Shown piece by piece: positions 30,201-39,817 of a stretch of DNA of 52,812 nt (the first letter of the stretch is position 1; every line of letters begins with the position of its first letter). The notes beneath the pieces were generated by a model that had not been told where the DNA came from, made no database searches, and saw only the letters and a list, made by a program, of their open reading frames with translations. The stretch covers positions 9,402 to 62,213 of the forward strand of contig MLAK01000798.1 of assembly GCA_001839685.1 (NCBI GenBank). Reading direction: 5' to 3'. Both the position numbers and the translations under genes were made by a program. This stretch comes from Tritrichomonas foetus. Taxonomy: Eukaryota > Parabasalia > Tritrichomonadida > Tritrichomonadidae.

Positions 30201-33200
30201 CCATTTTTTACTACAATGTGAATCTACCAATACAAATAACAGCAATTTTTCAGATAAATTAAAAGAAAAAACTGATTTTTTAAATAATTGCATTCAAATA
30301 TCGGATATTATTTTTGTACAAAGCCAATTAAGTGATATAAAAAGCAGTTTGTCAATGTTTATTCAAATTGCATCATCGGTTTTCAAAATGGATTTACCAC
30401 TCGAATTTCTTTATAGCTTCATGATGTACATCTGCAAAGATTTAAATATTCTATCCTCATTTGAAGTGCTATCAAAGTATGTTGATATTGATCAAGATTT
30501 AACTCTTTCTTTTATTTTATATTTGATGGAATTAATAGGAAAAATGCCATCAAATGCTATCATCACTTTTATTTGTATTTTAGTTTTGATGACCACATAT
30601 ACATCGAAAGGTACGCAGAATTTCATATTTAGGGTAATAAACTGTTGCTTTGCAAAGTTTTGTAGCCAATCTCATGCCATTAAGAAAACTGAATTTAAAT
30701 CTACACTTACCTTTCTTTGCTATTTTATTCGTATTCTATCTGATGAAAAAATAATCAAAAATTTTACCGAATTTGGTAATGCTCAAATAACAAAAAATCT
30801 CAAATCATTGTATCTTTTGAATTCGCTATCTTTTACTACTGCACATTCTCTTCTTCATAGTAACTTAATATCGCTCAATGAACAACCTGATCCGCTCAAA
30901 TTCATTGGAGTTATTTCACAGCCAAAATATCACAGTTTGTCTCTTTTATTATATGAAAGAATTATGCATATTGAAGATGCAGATTATTTGAAAGGCTATG
31001 TTGCTTCAATTTTAGATTTAATTGGTTCAGTCTTTTGTGGTGAATGCTCAGAATTATTTTCTATTGTACCACCAGTGCAATCAATTTATAAATCTAGCAA
31101 TAGTTGTTTTATTCGAACACCATTATGCCAAATTTCTGGTGCTCTAGAGTTGGTTCAAGTTATAAGGAGAGTAATACAAGAAAAATCTACTTTTCAATCA
31201 GCTGTTATATCTTTGTATTTTTCTGATTTATCTCAAATTAATGTTTTTAAAGATGAAATACTAATAAAACAGACAAGTGCTATGCTTGTAATTCTTTCTA
31301 ATATTATTGAAATACAAAGACAAAGTACAATTGCTATGAATGTTACTGAAAATAAATCTTATTTTGTGACAAAAGTTAACCAAATTGAAAATAATATTAC
31401 TGGTTTTCTGCTCCCAATTGAAGATCATATGATCAATCATAGTTTTAGTATTTCAAAAGATATTAAAGCAAATGAATTGATTCCTTTTAGTTTGAGTCAA
31501 TTTACGAATATTGAAGTTCCATATTTATTATTCAATACAGCGATAAAAATGAGCATGGAAAAATATTCTGATTGCCTTATTTCTTTTTTAGCGTTGCAAT
31601 GTATTAGAACAAATATTTTAGATTCTGAATTAGGAGCTGATTTTTCTTCAATTTTATTAAAAAGTTTGGGAAAATCTAATGTAAATCGTTTTGAGTTTAG
31701 AAGTAATGCACCTTTCGTTATTTCACTTTTAATAAAATCCTTAATTAATCCAACTAAAGGAATTTTTGTTGGATCGCCAGTTAAGCCAATATTTTTTCAC
31801 ACATCTTTTACTAAAATGGTGTTTGAAAATGATTATATACTTACAGAATCTCAAATGATATCTAATATCGGTGTTAACATTTTTATCAGCTCAATTTTGG
31901 ATGATATTAATGCTGTTTTCTTCTTGATTAAGATGAATGCACAGTCATATTTTAATTTTGGTATTGTTACTCATTCTGTTGATCAAAACCAATCACTATC
32001 AGTCACATATTCGAGTAATCAACAAGCTTTTTTCATAAACGGCGAAAAAAGCCTTTCATATAACCTCGAAAATGACCTTTTTGTAGAGTGCAGATATTTA
32101 CCATCCAAAAATAAAGTTTCATTTGCTTCATCCAGCAAACAAAAAAGACTGTTCTCTTGTAAATTACCTGAAAATTCACGTTGTTCATTCATTTGCCTGT
32201 TATATCCTTACTCCACAGTAAATTATAAATGTTCATTTGATCCAGAAACAGATTGTTTCCAAAAGAAAGTGCATTTAAACCAAATTGTAACACCATTAAA
32301 ATTCATTAAAAGACTTGGAAATACTATTTTACAAACGAATGCACCAAAAAATATTAAAAATATCACCAAATTTTCAATGATAATTAATACTGAAAAAGAT
32401 GATGAAAAAGAAGAAATCATTACTTACAACAAAAATGTCATAAAATATATTTCTAACAGTCAATACGAAATTATTTCAAATATTGAAAATGAACAAAGTT
32501 ATCGTCCTTCATTCGCTAAAATTGATTTAAGAGAAACTGCTGTTAAATTTGATGAATTTCCAAATTCTTCTTTTGTTTCTCAAATCGCAGATATTTATAG
32601 TAGCCCAATCCAATTAAGAAAATATCTTTTAGTTGATGAAATTTCGGGAAGATTTGATGTCATTCCATCAGATAGTGCAATCATCAATAAAAATCATATT
32701 ATTCCACCATTTCATTATAAATTATTCTCACATCTTCCAGCAGAGGTAATTAATTGCTATTTTAGTGGGGCATGTGATAAATATAGACAAGAAGTATTGA
32801 CATTGCTATCTTCAAGAATTTTGGTAAATATTGACGTTCCATTTGTAATGCATCACTTTTCAATTACGTTGAAAATGATTGTCAATTTTGTAACGTCAGT
32901 TTTGCTGTTACTCGAACCCATAAAGTTTTCAAACTTATATGAGAAAAAGTCACCAATAGACTTTGAAAACTTCAATAGTTTCGAAAGCTGTTCTCATACA
33001 GAACTTTATGATTATTATTCGGGATTAAATAAAATACTTGACTATTTCAAGCCAGGGAAAAACGCCCAAAATACAAATTTCTCAAAGCAATTTGTAGAAA
33101 TGTGGTATAATAAATTAGAAAAAGATTTTAGTAATAAATATATGCATTTTGTACATCAAAGAAATTCCAATACAATCATTGTTGGTCAGAGCATTCAAAA

Positions 33201-35715
33201 TACCTATCAAACATTTCTTGAAGAAAATGCAATTGGCTGGATTATTTTACCAATATGTTTTGGTCAGACAAAACTGCCAAATTTTCATGCTAATAATCTG
33301 ATTTTCCCATCAATGATCACAGATAATGTGTCGTATGCATTTTCTTCTGGTGAGTTTTTAAGAATTATTGCACCTACACAAACCATAACAAAATTTGCGC
33401 TTATTCCAGTTTTTGAGAATTCTAATGAGCCCTTATTGTTTAGTTTCTTTAATTTAGTTGTATCTTTCAAATATTTTGTTTTATTTACTCAAATTCCATC
33501 TATTAATAGATGTATCAATGATTATTCAACACAAATTAGATCATTTGTATTTAATTCCATTGTGGCATGCTCACCATTCTTTTATTCTCATGCTGATGCA
33601 GTTCTTAGCTTTTTGATGAGCAAAGTTCCTGTCAAATTTGATGCTGATTATATTTCAAAGCTTAATCTATTTATTGTAACATCAAAATTGTTGCGAAAAG
33701 AAGCAATTGATCGTTTTATCCATGAACAACTTTCTGATTACGAAGACATTAAGGCTTCTATTTATAAATATTATGTTGATGATTCAACTCCGCCAGATCA
33801 CAAATCATTGCCAGATAGTGTTTTTCCTTCAATAATTACATCATACACATCAATTAGCACCATCAATTATTTATTTATATACACTAAAAAAGTTTTAACA
33901 TCAAAACAAAGCGCGTTTCCATTTTATTTGCTATTAACAGAATATGCTGAGTTTTTTTCTCAATATCCCCCTTGTGAAATATCATTTCTTGAAGGGAATA
34001 ACAATCAAATATCTATTCATTTCTTGTCGTATATCCCGAAGTCAATTCAGTTATTTGACCCTGATATTGATAATAATATGAATGTGTTGGTTTCTTCATC
34101 ACCTAATTTCCAGAAATCTAGCCAATTCAAAATAAAAAACATTGCAATATCCAATTTGGTGAATATGGAGCAAACTATTTACGTTTCTTTTCCTGGATTT
34201 GAAAATATAAAGCAACACAATTTGATTGTATGCTCAAACACCGCTCCTATTTCAAAAGCAGATTTGATATATGAACATAGACACTTTTTCCGAAATGATT
34301 TAATGAAATGGTGCACAGAATTTTCGAATCGTGAAGATCAAATGATACTAATAAAACTTAGAATTGATCCACTTATGAATTCTACTGATACCAGAATTTC
34401 TCCAAGTTTAATTAGCACAATGAATACACGACAACATTATGCACATTTAGTCGCTTTACGAGCTAAAATATTGCTAATTTTGAATAGTATTTGCATTATT
34501 CATAAAACTCTTATGGAGAAAAGCGATTTTCATGAAGTTCAGTCATTTATTTCACCAATAATCAGCGGCTACAGATTTTATAATCATATTATTTCCAGAA
34601 GTAACAATGGAAAAATTTATTTACGTATTGATAGACAAGAAGGACTAAAGGTTCGAAATGGTGTTTCAAGGGATTATTCTAAATCAATGATAGCTCAATT
34701 CTCATCTTATTATATCTCTCACATATCTGAATCTCGAGGCAAAGAACAACCACTTCATATTGAATTTAAAAACGAAAATGGAATTGATGTTGGTGGTTTA
34801 ATGCGTGATTTTGTATCAGAGCTAATTCGTGATATTAATGAACCAAAAGTTGGTTTGTTTATTAAAACTCCCAACGGGCGAAATCACTGTGGAAACTATC
34901 AAGATTGTATTATTCCAGTTCCTGACCCATCAATTAACAAAAGTTCAAATTATTACCGAGCTGTTGGTGGATTAATAGCAATTGGAATTAGAACAAAAAT
35001 GCAGCAACCACAACTAATGTTCCCACAACTCTTTTGGGACTTTTTGATAACAGGGAATATATCAATAACCAATATATTTGATATCGATGAAGACTACAGG
35101 AATCAAATTAATTCTTTATTGACTGCTTCCAAAGAAATGGAAAACAAACAATTTGAAAATTTGGTTGCAAATTTTGTGGTTTTGAACGCAAGAGGTAATA
35201 TTTTGCGAGTAAATAATTTTAAGAAAATCACAAAAGAAAATTATGAAAGATATATCACTTTATGTCATCAAGCAAGAATTAATGAAATACTAAGGCCATT
35301 AGAGATAATTAGAAGTGGTTTCTGGGACAACTTAGGTATTTATCAACCTGGTTATGTGACACCTCAACTATTGGAATTTTTGGTATGCGGTGATAGAACA
35401 ATTAATCTGGATGATTTCAAAAGAATTACAAAGTTTTCCTTGGTTCCATTACGTCAACAACGTTATTTCTTTGAATCTATATCGTTAATGACCAACGATC
35501 AAAAAAGGAAGCTACTTCAGTTTTCTACAGGACTTCCTTCAATTACTGAAAATGGATTGAGGGTAGATTATGTTGAGTGTAATGCAGATTCACGCTTACC
35601 AAGTGCTTCAACTTGCTTTTATAGATTGCATTTGCCGACTTACTCATCAACTGAAAAAATGTATCAAAGCCTTATTTATGCAATTAGTGAAGCTGGAACA
35701 TTTGAAAACAGTTAA
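27262..35715 (+). CDS. Giant HECT-type E3 ubiquitin ligase
   Basis: A 2,817-residue intronless protein. The ATG is at 27262; an in-frame TTG three bases earlier is not a plausible start. The C-terminal about 350 residues are a HECT domain. It has EGLKVRNGVSRDYSKSM, the N-lobe IDVGGLMRDFVSELIRDI, and the catalytic motif LPSASTCFYRLHLPTYSS, with Cys2785 accepting ubiquitin from an E2 and passing it to lysines. The remaining 2,400 residues are mostly helical and poorly conserved. A beta-rich segment near 330-520 hints at a propeller, and one near 1500-1660 resembles a SPRY-like fold; both are weak. The size and layout fit the large HUWE1/UPL/HECTD-class ligases, which select substrates with their long N-terminal parts. 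Asn/Phe/Ile-rich codon use is normal for this genome. Confidence 0.93.
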   Translation: MGGSSSQVNQVSFDTFFNSNDKPIFVILPEELVLKQLFSPSHNEISFYQKKSNYGMKAMTIIDILMNYSILTQEKSQFEAFKKIIIPNFSQSLLTDNQNFIYSKLLFDYHQSLNDLFNEKNKDFIENLIMKENKIPILNEQLNNSLMDFGIESIQQFQGVIKKVYKNNSISFKFTKKSFKSDKIITFLESNQNNAQLLMYSFVWGLHINDLKLILLSLKFMTDCNVSMKKSHLEKPFRFEYNDSPELIFSISRQLCRGYINFNSFTLPNKYISPIIAANPFYLLAFNFRDSSYELLKIRISNNNINDDSQRFSTIELPLYLKKSCSIACLNNTLVLVNKNGKIFLGSIEPFFINRQRAKILPARSPKFRLPFSSDGKFIYSLVSTSEVAVFKTSIESNSLVYIHSIKLKLGHSALLEPCNKELLPKSFFTNASMISNGIVIEFIYPLNFGSDQWHHLIRSFSVITGKHIGDHLASLPYKIDSLCYDPFSKYLWSLSVHNDGVCFIKFDFTGSDPPWISNFRLNHHNNDTKPPETIDSYKSYAINYLHSVFCPFLGSSFSHHEYLNDFFTCCSGSKIIDLILSMIESDNLILNQILLFLLCIQIRTVKMNKDQETKLLNILQSLTENPTIYLFVFHFIISICNSINKNNVAHYFSKLQLTKNHLDPCLLLFTLSRLENTKNFSYIFNSDNLSLSTIFSQLRYAKSQTDIPIELHEFILGYQASLFRSLSINMKENPQKLTRIENNVFFYTSLVFENMFLFLVDAKSISDLEKSIFFNFFSRFMVLINIEIVSSKISRLLLPIISQMFSQCTEKIAEFHNNLNFFYFFFNELFFLWVRCFKQIITFSDLELFQRYEQFLDIKMEKEKALNDIFNNSLTNDDFSKLIELFYKKVMNPINKRLTKDDLDLEKLILLAMIYQLNFQNTIIAFHKNSNKENEPVPNEIRQIMQSIYKIRSNLRSKKQSVEDPNLFISMRKNIVEKCHFLLQCESTNTNNSNFSDKLKEKTDFLNNCIQISDIIFVQSQLSDIKSSLSMFIQIASSVFKMDLPLEFLYSFMMYICKDLNILSSFEVLSKYVDIDQDLTLSFILYLMELIGKMPSNAIITFICILVLMTTYTSKGTQNFIFRVINCCFAKFCSQSHAIKKTEFKSTLTFLCYFIRILSDEKIIKNFTEFGNAQITKNLKSLYLLNSLSFTTAHSLLHSNLISLNEQPDPLKFIGVISQPKYHSLSLLLYERIMHIEDADYLKGYVASILDLIGSVFCGECSELFSIVPPVQSIYKSSNSCFIRTPLCQISGALELVQVIRRVIQEKSTFQSAVISLYFSDLSQINVFKDEILIKQTSAMLVILSNIIEIQRQSTIAMNVTENKSYFVTKVNQIENNITGFLLPIEDHMINHSFSISKDIKANELIPFSLSQFTNIEVPYLLFNTAIKMSMEKYSDCLISFLALQCIRTNILDSELGADFSSILLKSLGKSNVNRFEFRSNAPFVISLLIKSLINPTKGIFVGSPVKPIFFHTSFTKMVFENDYILTESQMISNIGVNIFISSILDDINAVFFLIKMNAQSYFNFGIVTHSVDQNQSLSVTYSSNQQAFFINGEKSLSYNLENDLFVECRYLPSKNKVSFASSSKQKRLFSCKLPENSRCSFICLLYPYSTVNYKCSFDPETDCFQKKVHLNQIVTPLKFIKRLGNTILQTNAPKNIKNITKFSMIINTEKDDEKEEIITYNKNVIKYISNSQYEIISNIENEQSYRPSFAKIDLRETAVKFDEFPNSSFVSQIADIYSSPIQLRKYLLVDEISGRFDVIPSDSAIINKNHIIPPFHYKLFSHLPAEVINCYFSGACDKYRQEVLTLLSSRILVNIDVPFVMHHFSITLKMIVNFVTSVLLLLEPIKFSNLYEKKSPIDFENFNSFESCSHTELYDYYSGLNKILDYFKPGKNAQNTNFSKQFVEMWYNKLEKDFSNKYMHFVHQRNSNTIIVGQSIQNTYQTFLEENAIGWIILPICFGQTKLPNFHANNLIFPSMITDNVSYAFSSGEFLRIIAPTQTITKFALIPVFENSNEPLLFSFFNLVVSFKYFVLFTQIPSINRCINDYSTQIRSFVFNSIVACSPFFYSHADAVLSFLMSKVPVKFDADYISKLNLFIVTSKLLRKEAIDRFIHEQLSDYEDIKASIYKYYVDDSTPPDHKSLPDSVFPSIITSYTSISTINYLFIYTKKVLTSKQSAFPFYLLLTEYAEFFSQYPPCEISFLEGNNNQISIHFLSYIPKSIQLFDPDIDNNMNVLVSSSPNFQKSSQFKIKNIAISNLVNMEQTIYVSFPGFENIKQHNLIVCSNTAPISKADLIYEHRHFFRNDLMKWCTEFSNREDQMILIKLRIDPLMNSTDTRISPSLISTMNTRQHYAHLVALRAKILLILNSICIIHKTLMEKSDFHEVQSFISPIISGYRFYNHIISRSNNGKIYLRIDRQEGLKVRNGVSRDYSKSMIAQFSSYYISHISESRGKEQPLHIEFKNENGIDVGGLMRDFVSELIRDINEPKVGLFIKTPNGRNHCGNYQDCIIPVPDPSINKSSNYYRAVGGLIAIGIRTKMQQPQLMFPQLFWDFLITGNISITNIFDIDEDYRNQINSLLTASKEMENKQFENLVANFVVLNARGNILRVNNFKKITKENYERYITLCHQARINEILRPLEIIRSGFWDNLGIYQPGYVTPQLLEFLVCGDRTINLDDFKRITKFSLVPLRQQRYFFESISLMTNDQKRKLLQFSTGLPSITENGLRVDYVECNADSRLPSASTCFYRLHLPTYSSTEKMYQSLIYAISEAGTFENS

Positions 35716-36647
35716 TCCTTTTTATTTGATAGATATTTTACGCTTTCAGCATTCACCCTATTTTTTCCGGTTCGATTCCGGTTCAATTTTCGGTTCTATC
35801 AAAAAGTTTCATGTGTTAACAAATCTTTGTTAACTAAAGCTCGAAATAATAAATTTGTCACTTTCGCGGTAATTTTTTTGGGAAATTTAATCAATTATAA
35901 CGAAAAGTTTATGAATATTCTCTAAATCTCAATTTTTTTCCTAGTTTTATTTCCATCTGAATAATTAATAAATAAAGAGTTCACAATCAAGCCATATGAT
36001 TCACATGCTGAAACCAAATTAATTTTCTATAAATATAATTTTACTTTTTATTTTTGTTAAAAAATGTATAGATTATATATATTAATATTTCTATAATCAA
36101 GCAAGATAAAAATGTAGTTTGAATCACAGCGAAATAAATCAACAGTCATCATTGAAAGTATGTTGAGAACTGTATGAAACTTAGTATATTTTAATATTGG
36201 AATAAATAACTGTGTTATATATGAAAATAGTAACAATAATAAACTTTATTCAGGACACCATCAAGATATTTTGAAATAAAAAATAGATAAATTGGATTTT
36301 TAGAAACACTCTAATATCATTTTATTTATTCTACAAATTTCTCTGAAAATAAGGATACTATAATAAGATCATTTGGCAATTCTAAAATAAGAATAATGAA
36401 AGCTAAATATAACAACATTTAACGATATATTATTTCCTTATTGGGAAAAAATGTGATTAAAAAGATTTTCATATCGTTTTTCGTCCATTGGGCTTTGGTG
36501 ATAAATATTTCACTGAGAGATTTGATATTATTTCATTATTATAAGAAAACAAAAATTTATAAAGCCCAAAAATGTTTATTAATATAAGGCTTATGCAAAA
36601 AGACATTTTAAAAATAAATTTACAAATATTTCGTTCTAATGATTTCC
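35716..36647. other. Intergenic between convergent genes
   Basis: AT-rich with no gene recognised. It contains the short 11-bp tandem at about 35766-35799 just after the HECT stop. Confidence 0.6.
35766..35799 (+). repeat. Three imperfect 11-bp repeats
   Basis: TCCGGTTCGAT, TCCGGTTCAAT and TTTCGGTTCTA follow one another. The first two create CCGGTTCGATTCCGG, which mimics a tRNA T-arm but has no tRNA around it. Confidence 0.6.
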
Positions 36648-37952
36648 CTAGTATTTATCAAGGAAATTATCAATATCTTGATCCATTGCAGCTTTTTCAT
36701 TAAATGGATGCATCATATAATTTTGATTGATATTCTGGTTATGAATATGATTCATATTTGCTTTCAAGATCACACTATTTACATTCCCACCCATACTAGT
36801 ATTTGTATTTCCATTAAAATGACCTGCATCTACATTCTCTTGTTGTCTTGATACATGATTAGTGAAAAATGGATGATGAAGGGCTTGATTTGCACTTGGC
36901 CTGCGCGATGGATCATATTTCAGCATACTACTAATTAAACTTAGTGCCTCTTTTGATGCATTTGGAATAACAGCAGCTAGCCCACAAGCAGGTGTTGTTG
37001 GAAATCTGAAGCCCATTTTGTTCGCATGCTTTACACCATCTGGCCAGCTTTTCGAAGTAGGCTGCCCAATAATCGCAAATATTTTATACAATTGATCAGT
37101 TTCTGACGCACCTTGAAATAGTGGCCTAGCTATAAATAGTTCAGCCATGATTACACCACATGCCCAAATATCAACAGGTGAATTATAATTCTCTACACGA
37201 AGAATAATTTCTGGTGCTCTATACCATCTAGTCGCCACATATTCTGTATAAGGCGGTCGACTCCTAATCTCTCTTGCTAAACCAAAGTCAGCTATTTTTA
37301 AAATTTGACCATTTGAATGACTGTATACTTGACTATTGCTGATATTGCTATTGTTTTGAATGTAATTTGAATCATTTAAATCATCACAACTATAACTAGT
37401 ATTATTTATAGTGCTATTATTTTTTGTATTATTATTATTACTACTATTGTTATTATTAGTTAAGTTATTATTATTAGTTAAGTTATTATTATTAGTTAAG
37501 TTATTATTATTAGTTAAGTTATTATTATTATTATTAGAATTAAGGCCCTCATCTTTCCAAAGTAAATTATCAGGTTTCATGTCACGATGGAAGAAACCTT
37601 GCCTGTGGACATAATTCAGTCCTGTCAGGATTTGGAACATAATATTTCTTACTTCATCTTCTTTGTAACCGCCGCACTCATTGATCGTTTTCAAAAGCGA
37701 TTTCCCCATTAATTCAAATACTAAATAAAGATACTCATTTTCACGGAAGACCTGCAGTAATTTAACGACGTTTTGATGTTTGATTTTTCTGAGACTTTTG
37801 ACTTCTTTCAATTGGAGGCATTCATCGAACGATGAATATCTTTTTTTCATTTTTTTGATGGCGACAATCTCTCCGGTCTCCTTATCGCGGCATTTCGTGA
37901 CTACCCCAAAAGCACCATCTCCAACAACTTCGATTTCTTCGAAACGCCTCAT
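36648..37952 (-). CDS. RCK (MAK/ICK/MOK) family protein kinase
   Basis: A 434-residue CMGC kinase. Glycine loop GDGAFG (11-16), Lys33, HRDMKPDN (122-129), DFG (222-224), activation-loop TEY (236-238) and VATRWYRAPEI (239-249) are intact. MAELFIARPLFQGASETDQL and FRFP are typical of the RCK family, whose members restrain ciliary length. A TEY rather than TDY points to the MOK side or a MAPK-like trait. Residues about 137-215 are an Asn-rich insert between the catalytic loop and DFG, including four LTNNNN units. The C-terminal tail is Asn/His-rich. A flagellar role here is inference. Upstream on the coding strand TAACTTTTTCAT lies 37-48 bases before the ATG. Confidence 0.9.
   Translation of the reverse strand: MRRFEEIEVVGDGAFGVVTKCRDKETGEIVAIKKMKKRYSSFDECLQLKEVKSLRKIKHQNVVKLLQVFRENEYLYLVFELMGKSLLKTINECGGYKEDEVRNIMFQILTGLNYVHRQGFFHRDMKPDNLLWKDEGLNSNNNNNNLTNNNNLTNNNNLTNNNNLTNNNNSSNNNNTKNNSTINNTSYSCDDLNDSNYIQNNSNISNSQVYSHSNGQILKIADFGLAREIRSRPPYTEYVATRWYRAPEIILRVENYNSPVDIWACGVIMAELFIARPLFQGASETDQLYKIFAIIGQPTSKSWPDGVKHANKMGFRFPTTPACGLAAVIPNASKEALSLISSMLKYDPSRRPSANQALHHPFFTNHVSRQQENVDAGHFNGNTNTSMGGNVNSVILKANMNHIHNQNINQNYMMHPFNEKAAMDQDIDNFLDKY
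37446..37517 (-). repeat. Four 18-bp coding repeats (LTNNNN) in kinase insert
   Basis: On the plus strand the unit reads GTTATTATTATTAGTTAA and cyclic versions; four in-frame copies encode LTNNNN within the RCK-kinase insert. Confidence 0.9.
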
Positions 37953-39817
37953 TTGCTTGAGATTTAATTTGTCTAAAACGAATATGCTATGAAAAAGTTA
38001 ATATTCGTTTATTATTTCCTTTCAAAACTGCGGCCTTCGATGAAATATGACGACCATTTAGCCATTCATTTTTGATAAGTATTTTTCGGATGCCTATTTT
38101 ACAAATTAGAGCAAGCCTCAGTGGCGATAGAGAATTAAAACCCATTGAATACATTAATTAATGAATTCATTAATTTAAATCATAAAGAAATAATATTTCT
38201 TTTTTATCTTTTTTTTATGATTGCAGTGAGCCTATTGAGAGAGAAGGGATTCAATGAGGTCATTCAAAAATCACCAATTATTTTTCATAGTTTATTTGGT
38301 CGATACATGCCATGGAGGAATACGTATGAGAATTAGCGAGATCACTTATGACATCCTATTAAATTTCCATACTTAAGGAGGAGGGTTTTTCAACAATAGA
38401 AAGATGTCTAAAAAAATTATGATTTTTCTCAAACCTTGGGCATAGTTTTTTGACACACTGGGCATAGGAGCTATCCCTAAAATTTTGTGACCTTTTTCAT
38501 GATGAAATTAGAAATTTTTTCATTCATTATTTTTGGTGTCGGGACAAATTTCTCTTCACTCAATTGGTAACTACATCATTCCCCAATGGTTAATTTTCAA
38601 TTATTTTATTGTTTATTCCTTACAATCTTGTCAGTTTTTGAGGTAAAAAGAATAAAATTTTTATTCAATGTAAATATTTGTTCGTACTATTGACTCTTAC
38701 ATGGTCAATTTCTTGTCCGGTTTTTTTGCAGATTGTCCTGAAAGAGGCGCGCATAAAATGTGATTACCGGTACTCAATACAGTTTCCTGGCTCTATAAAA
38801 TTAAATGTAAATTTTAAATATAAAACATATTAATTTCACATGACTTTTACCTTTCAGGAGGGTCTACATTGTCGCTTCTTATTCATATCATATTTCCATG
38901 GAAATATATTTCCGTCAATTTTTCTATATGCATTCAATTAAAAAGATTTTATATACACTATATTTCAAATTTGATAAGAAAAATAATTATTTTTCCCATA
39001 AAAAAAGTTGTTTTGAATTAAAGCTTTTGATTAATTGGATTTGAAAAAAACTTTATGGTTTTGATTCGTCTTCTCATTGAACCAAGTATCCTTCTAGTTT
39101 TTTTCCTTTTTTTCCTTGAATAGTGTCTCCTAAGGGCTATTAAATCTTGCCAATATCTAATGTAATCATTTTATTTCAATTTCATTTGGCTCAATAAACA
39201 GATTAAGATATCGGCCAGATAAGATTCAATTTTCGAATAGGAAAATTTTTTAAAAGAAAATATTCAAATTTGAGAATGTTAATATTGATGAAATCTGCAA
39301 CTTTTTGTATAAAGATAAAATTTATTTTTTTATGTTATAAATTTTTTATTTTTTCAGGAAATAGACCTATCTTTCAAACTTAATAGAGTTTTGTCTTTTT
39401 TATGATTTTATAAAATTATCTTATTTTATATTATTTTTGTGAGTAAAATATTATTCAATTTTCAATTCATCGTAAAATAGTGTTTCTCAAACTCAGAAGA
39501 TGAATTTTTCGGCATTTATTGGGTGAATTTTAACTTTCTAAATAGAACTAAACAGATGATACTTTAATCATCGTTGGCCAACATTAAATTTTTTCAATGA
39601 TTTCAAAATTAAAGTAAATTGTATAAGCTTAGCGAAGTTTGAATGGAATAATAAACCAAAGTACCTGAAAATCTTTCAAAACTTCCTTATTGAAATTCAT
39701 CATTAATTCAATAGTGCTTTCAGAATTTTGCTATAATTCATAATTAATTCAATATTAAATATGTGAAAAATTCTCTGAAAAAATAATGCAATTGATTACA
39801 TCATATTTATTATTTCA
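37953..39817. other. 1.9-kb divergent intergenic region
   Basis: No gene recognised. GGGCATAG occurs twice near 38438-38468. AAAAAGTTAA lies at 37992-38001, oriented away from the minus-strand kinase, and is a candidate promoter element. Confidence 0.5.
39801..39806 (+). promoter_or_regulatory. Candidate initiator of the CAMK-like kinase gene
   Basis: TCATAT fits TCAY(T/A)(T/A); starting at its A would leave a 15-base leader before ATG 39818. Confidence 0.45.

Noticed and set aside
35769..35783. tRNA T-arm-like CCGGTTCGATTCCGG
   Set aside because: It arises from an 11-bp tandem repeat; no acceptor, D or anticodon arms surround it.
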